From assembly GCA_028289545.1 (NCBI GenBank), contig JANQPG010000032.1, positions 1 through 64,000 of the forward strand: 64,000 nucleotides of DNA. The letters run 5' to 3'. The DNA comes from Woeseiaceae bacterium (lineage in GTDB: Bacteria; Pseudomonadota; Gammaproteobacteria; Steroidobacterales; Woeseiaceae). This document shows, piece by piece, positions 8,953 to 17,482 of the stretch (the first letter of the stretch is position 1; each line of letters opens with the position of its first letter). The translations under genes were made by a program, and so were the position numbers. A model generated the notes under the pieces. That model did not search any database, was not told the DNA's origin, and saw only the letters and a program-made list of their open reading frames with translations.

Positions 8953-9858
8953 TCAGGAGTTGCTGGATCGGTTCTTCTCGAGTTCCTCGATGGAACGCGG
9001 CCAGTCTTTCTTGAGCAGGCGCGACAACGACCGATCCGCGAGCAGCCGACCACCCGTCTGGCACCGAGGACAGTAATTGGTCTCGTTGCTCGCATAGCGA
9101 ATACGCTGCACTTCGGATCCGCACACGGGGCACGGTTTGCCGTATCGGCCGTGCACAGCCATCTCGGGCCGAAAGGCCGTGACTTTCTCGGGGAACTTCC
9201 GGCGGCTCTCCTGCCGCAGCTTCTCCGTCCATTCGTTGAGGACGTCGCACACCGCGGTATACAGGGTGGCGAGTTCGTCCGGCTCGAGCGATTGCGTCAG
9301 CTTGACGGGCGACAAACCTGCGCGGTGCAGGATCTCGTCGGAGTAGGCATTGCCGATGCCGCTCAGGATACGTGGATCGGTCAACGCACGTTTGAGCGTG
9401 TGATTGCGCGCGGTAAACGCTTCGCTAAACGACTCCAGATCCGAGTCCAGGACTTCGAGCCCGCCGGGGTTCATGCCGTGCATGGCCGATGCGCCTTCGA
9501 CGACGTGCAGCGATGCCCGTTTCTTGGTTCCCGCTTCCGTCAACGTCAGCACACCGCTGTCGAACGTGAACACGGCAAGCGTTGTTCGCGACGGTCGCGC
9601 AGGAGCCTCGTCGCGCCAGTGCAGGCGCCCGGCAACCATCAGGTGCAGCACCCACCAGACGTCGTTATCGAAACCCAACGCAATCCGCTTCCCCAGGCGT
9701 TCGAATCCCGTGACCCGATGGCCGACTGTAACCTCGATCGGAGGTGACGCCGTGCGCAGCAGGAACGGACTGGAGATTTGCGCGCGTTCGAGCACATGAC
9801 CGTCAAGGCGGGTTCGAAGGGCGTCGATGTAAGCCGTTATGTCGGGGAGTTCAGGCAC
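8953..9858 (-). CDS. Formamidopyrimidine-DNA glycosylase / endonuclease VIII family protein
   Basis: A 301-aa Fpg/Nei-fold base-excision glycosylase. It begins MPELPD, with the catalytic proline at position 2 and Glu3 after Met removal; the common PELPE has Asp here at the sixth residue. The middle carries the helix-two-turn-helix (RILSGIGNAYSDEILHRAGLSP). A C-terminal zinc finger follows (CPVCG ... CPRCQTGGR), including the terminal Arg that contacts lesion DNA. It cuts oxidised bases from DNA with AP-lyase activity. Sequence alone does not decide between Fpg- and Nei-type specificity. It appears to be monocistronic. Confidence 0.9.
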   Translation of the reverse strand: MPELPDITAYIDALRTRLDGHVLERAQISSPFLLRTASPPIEVTVGHRVTGFERLGKRIALGFDNDVWWVLHLMVAGRLHWRDEAPARPSRTTLAVFTFDSGVLTLTEAGTKKRASLHVVEGASAMHGMNPGGLEVLDSDLESFSEAFTARNHTLKRALTDPRILSGIGNAYSDEILHRAGLSPVKLTQSLEPDELATLYTAVCDVLNEWTEKLRQESRRKFPEKVTAFRPEMAVHGRYGKPCPVCGSEVQRIRYASNETNYCPRCQTGGRLLADRSLSRLLKKDWPRSIEELEKNRSSNS

Positions 9859-10070
9859 TGGCTGGCTACGCTACCTGCGGCGCTGTCACGTCAATGGTTT
9901 TATACCACTCGCTCAACACTGCCGCCTTCGAAAAAGACTTGTTACCTACCTGTAACTAACGGCCGTGCTGCTCGCAATAATCGATGATTCTAAGGGAAAG
10001 TACCGAGTTGTATTGACCGTCGCGCTCGGCAATACTTCTCAAAAATCAAAATAAGCGCGTGGGAGAGGCA

Positions 10071-13000
10071 ATGCGCAAACGTTTCCGGAATTTCAATCTG
10101 GGCGGTACCTTTACCCTGTGCTTTTTGCTGTCCGCCTGCGGCGGTGGTGGAGGCGGCGGCAGCACTTCTCCACCTGCACCTCCACCCCCACCAAAAACCC
10201 TGAGCGGTATTGTGATGCTTGGCCCCGTCTCCGGCGCCGACGTCCAGATTGTCGGCAGCAGCGGCACGCTCGGTTCCGGCGTGACGGCCGCGGACGGAAG
10301 TTTTGGGCCCATCGAGTACTCGGGTTCGTACAACGGTCCAATGCGCGTGACCGTGACGGGTAACGCAAGCTCTCAATGGACCTGCGATTTCCGGCTCGGC
10401 TGCGCGTTTGACGGAACGATCAATCTTTACGGTAGCAGCCTCCCCTACGACGCGGAACTCGAGGCAGTGCTGCCCGGCGCGGTTGACGGCGACTTCGTGT
10501 CGGTCAGCCTGTTGTCGAACTTCGTGACCGAACGTATGGACGCCCTCGGCGGTCTCTCCGCGGCAAACGTCAATCAGGCCGATGCGGATATACGCCAAGC
10601 GATCAATCTTGCGATCGGCACCGAGCTCGATACCTTTGCGAACGGCCTGCCGCAAAACCTGTCGGCCATCGAGCTTTTTGACGTACAGAACCCACCGGCG
10701 CCGGGAGGCGTCAACGACGCAGTTAGCCTGTTGCTGTCTCTGTTCAATAGCGCACTGATCGGCCTCTCGAACGGCACGGACTCGACGGACGAGTTCATCA
10801 ACTCGATCAGCGGCGCGATCGCGACCGCAGCGCCCCTGATCCCGATTTCGAATCCCTCGCCAACGTTCGGCGGAGCCAGCCAGGAGGCCTTTCTGAGCGT
10901 GTTCTTCACGCAGGTCGCCGAGACCTTCTTCTCCGGCGATCCGGTAGGACTCGCAATGAACGAACTGCTCGCGCCGAGAAGCCTCAACGAACTGGCGGAC
11001 AGCACCATCGATTCCTTCCTGTCGGCTCCGCGACTGTTGCTCGGGTCCGGATTCGCGGAATCCGTATTTGTGAACGATTCGCGCGTCGGGGTCCCGCAGA
11101 TTCTCATTCTGGACGTGCGAACAAACACCGGCGCACAGCTCGGGATCAACGACTTCGACGTCGCCACGTTCTCCCCTCCCGACGTCACGAGCCCCTGGTT
11201 GACAGCTACGCGCAGACTCGTCGGCGGCCAGCCAGCCGTGGAGGTCGAGATCGACACCAACCAACTGGCGACGCTCCCGAACGGGGAATACCAGGTATTC
11301 GTCGGGGTTTACAGCACATCCGGCGAGTACTTCCGCGCCACCACGCGGCTTGACGTCCAGCTGCAGCTGGTTGGCATGCAGGTCGAAGCCGGCGCCAACG
11401 TCGTTGCCAACGAGCGCGACGTAGTGACGCTCTCCGGCTCGACCAGCAGCCCGAACGACGTGGCTACGATCGCCTGGTCACAGCTCTCGGGCCCGGACGC
11501 GGTGATCACCAATGGCGACACGTTCACGCCGATGGTCGAACTCCCGAGTCTTGACCAAAGCGCAAACGCCATCTTCGAACTCAGGGTCGAGTTCACAACC
11601 GGCGAAGTGCGGACCGACCGCGTCGAAATCACCGTCAACCCTTACCCGAACATTGCGGACCTGACGTTCGACGACGCAACGCTTGCTCAATGTGTCAGCG
11701 ACGCAGCCGCTCTGGGTAACCTCATCGAGACGCCGGAACTCACGACACTCACTTGTGCTGGCGTTACGGACGTTACCGGCCTCGACGTTTTCCCGAACCT
11801 GACGACGCTCAACCTTGCCGGCAATGCGTTGACCTCGCTACAGCCGCTGTTGGCGCTCGACTCGCTGGAGTTCCTCGACCTGTCGGGTAACTCCTCGTTG
11901 CGCTGCGGCGAGATCGACGAACTCGCCTCGCGACTCGAGGAAGGGGTATCACTGCTTGTCGACGACATCTGCCTCGCCAGCGACCGGCTCGACCTCGGCG
12001 CAAGCGGCTTCGAGACGGTGTTTGACGCCGTGCGTAACCAGCTGTACGTGTCATTACCCGAGCGCAACGAGCTTGCGGTCGTCTCGCTCGATCAGCGCCG
12101 GATCGTCGATCGTCTACTGCTGCCGGGCACGCCGAACGGTATCGACCTGAGCATCGACGGAACGCGAGTATTCGCGGCGCTGAACGGCAGCAATGCCGTC
12201 GCCGTCGTGGACATCGAGCAGCGCAGCGTAACAACCATCGACCTCGGCAACGTCAGCGGTGACGCCAAGACTTACGACGTCGTCGAAGGAGCGCCGGACC
12301 GCCTGTTCGTCTCGACGAACGGATCATCGGGCGCGTTCTCGTACATCGCGCAGGTGCAGCTCGACCAGGGTAACCTCGTAACGCGCGCGGCTAACGACAG
12401 GATCATCCGCGCCCGTCCGGTGCTTGCCCGCGCGCCGGACGAGCAGTTCGTCTACGTCGGCGCCGGCTTTTCGCCGAACTCGCTCTACAAGCTCAGCATG
12501 CTCGATCCGGACGCGCCGATCATCCTCGAAGACGATCACGGCTCGGTAGGCGGCACGGACAATCTTGCGCTGAACAGCACGGGCACGCGCATTGCCCTGG
12601 GTAGCGGCCAGGTTTTGCGGACGGCCTCGTTCATCGAAGAGGGCCGCGTCTCTCCGGGGCCGTCGACAGCGTCCAACGTGACGAACACGCTGTTCGTCGC
12701 GGGCGCAAACGGCCTGATAGAAGCGTTCGATTTCGATACGCTGACGCAGACGGGCTCGATTACAACGCAGTGCAACGCCTCTCAGACATCGCAGATCGAT
12801 GCGTTGAGCGATGACAACAGTTTTGCGCTGCTGCAGTCGAGCGACCTGTGCATTTACGGTAGCCGCTCCCGGTCGGTTCCACCGGATCCGTTCTCGGCCC
12901 TGCGCTTCCCGGATCTTGCGCTGGAGGAGTGTGTCATCGACGCCGCGATGGCTGCAGGCTACACGCAGCCCGAAGAGTTTACCGCTCTCGACTGCAGCAC

Positions 13001-14180
13001 GGCCCCGAGGAGCATACTCGGGCTGGACGGCATCGAGCGGCTTTCGAACCTGCAGACCCTGAACCTTTCCAATAGCGGGGTGAGCGACCTGCAGCCGCTG
13101 GCGTCCTTGCCCGCGCTGCAATCCCTCTCGGTCGCCAATGCGACGGTGTCCGACATTGCGCCGCTGTTCAACATTGCGCTGCTCGACACGGTGAACCTGA
13201 GCGGCAACGCACGTGTGCTCTGCACCGCTTTGAACGATCTTGTCGCAACCGGCGTGGCAGTGACCGCGGACCAGTGCACGGATGCCGTTCGTATCGAGCT
13301 CGCCGGTATTGGCCACGACATGGAGTTCGACGCCACGGGCAACCGTGTTTTCGTTTCCATCCCGAGCCTCAACCGCGTTGCCGAAATCGACCTCGATGAA
13401 GGGATCGTCACTGACAACTTCAGCCTGCCTGCGCAACCGCGCGGTATCGACCTCGCCGACGACGGAACCACAATCTATGCGGCGCTGAACACCATCGGCA
13501 GTCTTGGGGTCGTCGATTCGACGACGGGCAGCGTGGAAGCAATCGATCTTCGCGTTGAACTCGACAACGACGGTACCTGGGACGTCGCGGAAGTGTCGAC
13601 AGACCGCGTAGTCGTGTCGACGAACGAGGGGAGTGGCGGTTTCGGCTACATCGTCGAAGTACGGCGTGACCTCGGCAACGCGGCGACGCGAGTCGCGTCC
13701 AATGCCATCATCCGAGCCAGGCCAAACTTCGCCGTCAGCCAGGACCGAACGGCGGTCTATGTGGGTGAGGGCTTCTCTCCGAACTCGCTCTACAAGCTCG
13801 ATGCAACCCAGACGGATCTGCCGCTTGTCCTGGAAGACGATCACGGCTCGGTCAACGGCACGGATCAGCTCGCGCTGAGTCCGGACGGAACGAGGATCTA
13901 CCTGAGGTCCGGACAGGTTTTCGACACGAGCACGTTCTCCCAGGTTGGGCTGTTCCCACAGGGTCGACCGCTGGTGAGCCAGGACGGCACGCGGCTGTTG
14001 GTTGGCGACGCCGCCGCCGATACCGCCCGGGTATACGATTTGACGTCAACGGCGCAGGTGGATGCGCGGCCCTGGGAGTGCGACATCAACGCCATCTCGG
14101 CGATGTTCGAGTTCGGCGATGGCATCCTCGTGCTTGGCGACGACCTGGTTTGCTACAGCAGGACGGTCACGTATCCGTAG
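10071..14180 (+). CDS. Giant lipoprotein with two LRR + beta-propeller modules
   Basis: A 1369-aa protein. The ATG at 10071 was chosen because GGGAGAGG lies just before it. The lipobox is LLSAC (Cys23), followed by seven Gly and a Pro-rich spacer. Residues about 45-110 resemble a carboxypeptidase-regulatory-like fold, and about 435-525 resemble a PKD/REJ domain (VVTLSGSTSSPNDVATIAWSQLSG). From about 527 to 940 and again from 940 to 1369 the protein repeats one module: a Cys-bearing LRR segment (LTTLNLAGNALTSLQPL; LQTLNLSNSGVSDLQPL) followed by a YVTN-like propeller (GFSPNSLYKL and LEDDHGSV occur in both). The LRR edges contain paired Cys. A surface binding or adhesion role is inferred. Nothing points to an enzyme. 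Confidence 0.8.
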   Translation: MRKRFRNFNLGGTFTLCFLLSACGGGGGGGSTSPPAPPPPPKTLSGIVMLGPVSGADVQIVGSSGTLGSGVTAADGSFGPIEYSGSYNGPMRVTVTGNASSQWTCDFRLGCAFDGTINLYGSSLPYDAELEAVLPGAVDGDFVSVSLLSNFVTERMDALGGLSAANVNQADADIRQAINLAIGTELDTFANGLPQNLSAIELFDVQNPPAPGGVNDAVSLLLSLFNSALIGLSNGTDSTDEFINSISGAIATAAPLIPISNPSPTFGGASQEAFLSVFFTQVAETFFSGDPVGLAMNELLAPRSLNELADSTIDSFLSAPRLLLGSGFAESVFVNDSRVGVPQILILDVRTNTGAQLGINDFDVATFSPPDVTSPWLTATRRLVGGQPAVEVEIDTNQLATLPNGEYQVFVGVYSTSGEYFRATTRLDVQLQLVGMQVEAGANVVANERDVVTLSGSTSSPNDVATIAWSQLSGPDAVITNGDTFTPMVELPSLDQSANAIFELRVEFTTGEVRTDRVEITVNPYPNIADLTFDDATLAQCVSDAAALGNLIETPELTTLTCAGVTDVTGLDVFPNLTTLNLAGNALTSLQPLLALDSLEFLDLSGNSSLRCGEIDELASRLEEGVSLLVDDICLASDRLDLGASGFETVFDAVRNQLYVSLPERNELAVVSLDQRRIVDRLLLPGTPNGIDLSIDGTRVFAALNGSNAVAVVDIEQRSVTTIDLGNVSGDAKTYDVVEGAPDRLFVSTNGSSGAFSYIAQVQLDQGNLVTRAANDRIIRARPVLARAPDEQFVYVGAGFSPNSLYKLSMLDPDAPIILEDDHGSVGGTDNLALNSTGTRIALGSGQVLRTASFIEEGRVSPGPSTASNVTNTLFVAGANGLIEAFDFDTLTQTGSITTQCNASQTSQIDALSDDNSFALLQSSDLCIYGSRSRSVPPDPFSALRFPDLALEECVIDAAMAAGYTQPEEFTALDCSTAPRSILGLDGIERLSNLQTLNLSNSGVSDLQPLASLPALQSLSVANATVSDIAPLFNIALLDTVNLSGNARVLCTALNDLVATGVAVTADQCTDAVRIELAGIGHDMEFDATGNRVFVSIPSLNRVAEIDLDEGIVTDNFSLPAQPRGIDLADDGTTIYAALNTIGSLGVVDSTTGSVEAIDLRVELDNDGTWDVAEVSTDRVVVSTNEGSGGFGYIVEVRRDLGNAATRVASNAIIRARPNFAVSQDRTAVYVGEGFSPNSLYKLDATQTDLPLVLEDDHGSVNGTDQLALSPDGTRIYLRSGQVFDTSTFSQVGLFPQGRPLVSQDGTRLLVGDAAADTARVYDLTSTAQVDARPWECDINAISAMFEFGDGILVLGDDLVCYSRTVTYP

Positions 14181-14219
14181 ACGAGCGTTCCTCGAGTAAG
14201 CCCGGCCAGCGGAGGTTCG

Positions 14220-15407
14220 TCAGGCGGCTTCCGGCGTGTCCTGCTTGCGATGCTCGACGCCGCTGGGCACGTAAGTCGCGGTCCGCTGTATCGGGTTCAC
14301 GAGCAGGCACAGATCCCTGATACCCAGGTCTTCCGCCGTGTCGTCCACAACGGCGCAGATTTGGGCTGCCACTGCCGGCGGAATGATCGATCGGACAATG
14401 CAGTGCTCGTCGTGAATTCGCACGCCGAACTTATCGGCTTGCTCTTCGCCGACAAAACGTCCGAACGTCATATTGAGGCCGGTTGCGCCGGAATCGATGA
14501 TCAGATCGGTCAAACGCTCCATCTGCTCGCGCTTGACGATACCCGTAAGCGCGACGCGATCCAGCGACCCGGAGGCTTGAGCGGAGAATCCCTCGACGCC
14601 GACAATACGGCCCTGATCGCCGAGCGCGAAGACGGACTGGTCGCGCCAGTGTGTATGTCCGCTCAAATGGTCGATCGCCTTGATGATCTGGTGCAGGTTG
14701 GCTTCGTGGCGGTGTTTGACGAAGCTGCTCGGCAGATTGAACATGCCTTTGTCGATGTTCATTCGATACATCAGGCCGCGGCCGGGCTTGCTGAAACCGC
14801 CGGCCTTGGCCATTGCGTCGAAGACGTCGTCGACCCGTTCCTCGTCGACAACCACCATCTGAACTTCCTGAAGCTGTTCTTTCGCGATGCGTAACCAGCC
14901 GACACGATCGCGAAGCCCCCGGCCTTCCGTAAAGTAGATGACGGGGCCGTGCGCACCCGCCTCCACGGCCGCTCGCGCAACGCGATCGCTATACGCCTGG
15001 CCGACACTGCAAAAAATGACGTTGAGCGACTCGCTCACTGCGTGTTTGCTGGCGAGGGACTCGGTGCCTTCGGGCCACGCCCGGAACTCGGAACCAACGT
15101 AAGCGTGATCGCAGGGTGTGCTGAAGACAGCGCCCGTCGCCTGCTGATGAAGTCGTCCGGACTCCATCGTCGCGGCAACAATACCGTCAACCTGCGACTG
15201 CGGCACAACCATTTGCAGTACCGTTTTTACCGGTCCGATCGGCGGCATCCAGCGGGACAGCCAGTGCTCCCGCAGCAGGGTGCCGCGTGCCTTCCAGGCC
15301 AGCGCCGTACCGCCGCTGGCCTCGACCGTACCTTCGATGACCCGCGCCGCAGTGGCGTTCGGCAGGATGGCGGTAACAATCGAATACGCTTTGTTGTTCC
15401 TGAACAC
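14220..15407 (-). CDS. Triple PII-like domain protein, coupled to DUF1538 membrane protein
   Basis: A 395-aa cytoplasmic protein with no signal or TM segment. Three PII/GlnB-like ferredoxin folds can be traced: residues about 8-105 (SIVTAILPNATAARVIEGTV), about 125-225 (SLNVIFCSVGQAYSDRVARA ... VQMVVVDEERVDDVFDAM) and about 280-385 (VALTGIVKREQMERLTDLI). The second has the typical beta-alpha-beta pattern and the end motif GRGLMYRMNIDKG. The start is a GTG overlapping the stop of the DUF1538 gene (TAGTG), so the two are translated together. PII proteins gate transporters in response to 2-oxoglutarate and nucleotides, so a single-chain sensor for the DUF1538 protein is inferred. No uridylylation Tyr could be assigned with confidence. 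Confidence 0.75.
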   Translation of the reverse strand: MFRNNKAYSIVTAILPNATAARVIEGTVEASGGTALAWKARGTLLREHWLSRWMPPIGPVKTVLQMVVPQSQVDGIVAATMESGRLHQQATGAVFSTPCDHAYVGSEFRAWPEGTESLASKHAVSESLNVIFCSVGQAYSDRVARAAVEAGAHGPVIYFTEGRGLRDRVGWLRIAKEQLQEVQMVVVDEERVDDVFDAMAKAGGFSKPGRGLMYRMNIDKGMFNLPSSFVKHRHEANLHQIIKAIDHLSGHTHWRDQSVFALGDQGRIVGVEGFSAQASGSLDRVALTGIVKREQMERLTDLIIDSGATGLNMTFGRFVGEEQADKFGVRIHDEHCIVRSIIPPAVAAQICAVVDDTAEDLGIRDLCLLVNPIQRTATYVPSGVEHRKQDTPEAA

Positions 15408-17368
15408 TACGCTGGCACCTCGGTATCACCCGGTTCCGCAGACTCTTCCGTCTCGAGCTCTTCCTGACGCTCGGCGCGCTGCATTTTTTGTGTGTAGAGC
15501 CCGACGGCAAGCACGGACAGGATCGGACCGACCGACGCCAGCGCCAGAATTCCGAAGCCATCCGATACGCCCGGCACGTTTGCGCCAATTCCCAACCCCA
15601 TTGCCAGCACCAGCGGCACCGTAATGGGTCCGGTCGTTACGCCGGCGCTGTCCCAACTGAAGTTGACGAAGCTGTTCGGTGAAAGCCAGGTGAGCACCAG
15701 TACAAGCAGGTACGCGGGCACGAGCAGGGAAATCAATGACAGACCAAACGCCATCTTCACGACACCGGCCGCAATACCGCAACCGACGCCAAAAGCGACG
15801 CTCTGCATCAGGAGCCGCTTGCGAAACGCACCGGCGGTGATCTTTTCGACCGTGTTGCCCAGCGCGTTGAGCGCAGGCTCGGCCAGGGTCGCCCCATAGC
15901 CCAAGAAGAATGCGAAGCCGACGGCCAGCAGTTTGCCGGCACCCACGCTCAAAAGCGGCTCTTCCGCGTAACTCGAACCCCACGGCACTATCGTTGCGAA
16001 CGCCAGCGGCGTGTTGCTGCCGAGCTGACTGCCGAGTGGCGTCAGGCCCAACGCAATGCCAAGTCCGAACAGGGCCATCCCGACGACGGCAAACGTCACG
16101 CCGACGCCAATGTCCGAGTCCTTCCCCAGATTCTGACCAAGCAGCCGCAGGACTATGTAGAGGAACAGGCACAGCGGAACGATGGCCCGAATCGCGTCCA
16201 GCAACGCCTTGCCCATCTCTCTCGAGAGTTCTTTGCTGCTGTCCCAGACGTCGCTGCTGAACAGCGAGAATCCACGCTGATGCCGCTTGCTGAGGACAAC
16301 TTCGGGATTGGCAATGACAATCTGACCGTCGCGCAATTCAGGCTTACCGCCGGAATAGTTGATCTCATAGCCCTCGGGAACCTCGCCGGATTCGACAAAA
16401 CCGGCAAACTCGGCCGCCGAAATAGGCACCTTGGTGCGTACGGCAAGCTCTTCAGCTTGCGGCACTGCCGCGGCGTTCGCTTCGACGGCAATGACCTCAC
16501 CTCGATAGTTGGCCGCGCCGTAGTAGTCGGCCTTGGTGTAGTGGAAAGCCGCCAGCAGCAATACGGCCAGAATGGGAAATAATGAGGCCAGTGTGACGAT
16601 GCCGAAGCCGGAGTGTCCGCCTCCGCCGGAACCGCTGCTCACCACGCGGCAGACGCCGATACCCAGCGCCAGCACGAGCGGCACCGTCACGGGCCCGGTG
16701 GTGACAGCACCGCAGTCCCACGCCAGGCCCAGTACGTCGTTGAGTTCAGGTACCCGGCTATAGATCACGGACAGGGTCAGCAGCAAGCCGACCGACGGTA
16801 TGGCCAGGTACTTGAGCGGCCACGCATAGAAGAACCGCAGCACACCCAGCAGCACGGCGAGGCCAACGCCAATACCAACCGCCGCAACGAGCTGACCGGA
16901 AAAGTCGTTGAGCATGCTGTAGAGCAGCGGTGACGTATTCGGCTCAAGCGTGCTGCCGGCCGCTTTGAGAACCGCTATTGCGGGTTCCGCAAACGTAGCC
17001 CCTATCCCCAGCAGGAAGGCAAACAGCAGGATCACGGGCATGCGGCTTGATTTCGGCAGGATGCTGCCGATGACTTCGCCCAAAGGCATTAGGCCCAGAC
17101 GCAGGCCTTCCATGAAAAACATGAGGCCAAACGCAACGACGAGTATGCCGGCCGCGATCATTCCCGCGTACACAATAGGCAGTTGCAGGACCAGGATCTG
17201 GAAAACGGCCAGGTAGGCAACGATGAACCAGATGCCCTCGAGCTGGGTCAGGAAATTGCGTTTGACGTACGGCGCCAGCACACGCAGCGTGTCGCGCGCC
17301 CCAAGCCGCATCCTTGGGCTTGTCCGTGTTTCGGGTATGTCGACCTGCGGCCCTTGTTGCTGTTCCAT
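15407..17368 (-). CDS. DUF1538 membrane protein with two homologous halves
   Basis: A 653-aa polytopic membrane protein with about 14 hydrophobic segments. It is built of two homologous halves (residues about 40-240 and 370-640): LLFAFLLGIGATFAEPAIAVLKAAG matches GFAFFLGYGATLAEPALNALG, and WDCGAVTTGPVTVPLVLALGIG matches WDSAGVTTGPITVPLVLAMGLG. Inverted or tandem halves with re-entrant GATxAEP and TGPxTVPL motifs are a transporter-like architecture. A soluble loop (residues about 270-345) separates them. It is known only as the DUF1538 family, often next to PII-like genes. The substrate is unknown. It is first in a two-gene operon with the triple-PII protein. Confidence 0.85.
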   Translation of the reverse strand: MEQQQGPQVDIPETRTSPRMRLGARDTLRVLAPYVKRNFLTQLEGIWFIVAYLAVFQILVLQLPIVYAGMIAAGILVVAFGLMFFMEGLRLGLMPLGEVIGSILPKSSRMPVILLFAFLLGIGATFAEPAIAVLKAAGSTLEPNTSPLLYSMLNDFSGQLVAAVGIGVGLAVLLGVLRFFYAWPLKYLAIPSVGLLLTLSVIYSRVPELNDVLGLAWDCGAVTTGPVTVPLVLALGIGVCRVVSSGSGGGGHSGFGIVTLASLFPILAVLLLAAFHYTKADYYGAANYRGEVIAVEANAAAVPQAEELAVRTKVPISAAEFAGFVESGEVPEGYEINYSGGKPELRDGQIVIANPEVVLSKRHQRGFSLFSSDVWDSSKELSREMGKALLDAIRAIVPLCLFLYIVLRLLGQNLGKDSDIGVGVTFAVVGMALFGLGIALGLTPLGSQLGSNTPLAFATIVPWGSSYAEEPLLSVGAGKLLAVGFAFFLGYGATLAEPALNALGNTVEKITAGAFRKRLLMQSVAFGVGCGIAAGVVKMAFGLSLISLLVPAYLLVLVLTWLSPNSFVNFSWDSAGVTTGPITVPLVLAMGLGIGANVPGVSDGFGILALASVGPILSVLAVGLYTQKMQRAERQEELETEESAEPGDTEVPA

Positions 17369-17482
17369 TGGTTCAAATCGGATTATGACGAATAGGCTAT
17401 CAATACTGGCTATCGGCCACGGTCCGAAATGCTTTAGTCACGGCGTTCGGGCACTGTCGATCGGCAACCCCGCAGGCCCTGG

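Noticed and set aside
12324-13844. Long minus-strand frame opposite the giant lipoprotein gene
   Set aside because: Shadow frame of a high-GC gene; Arg- and Asp-rich with no start signal or domain.
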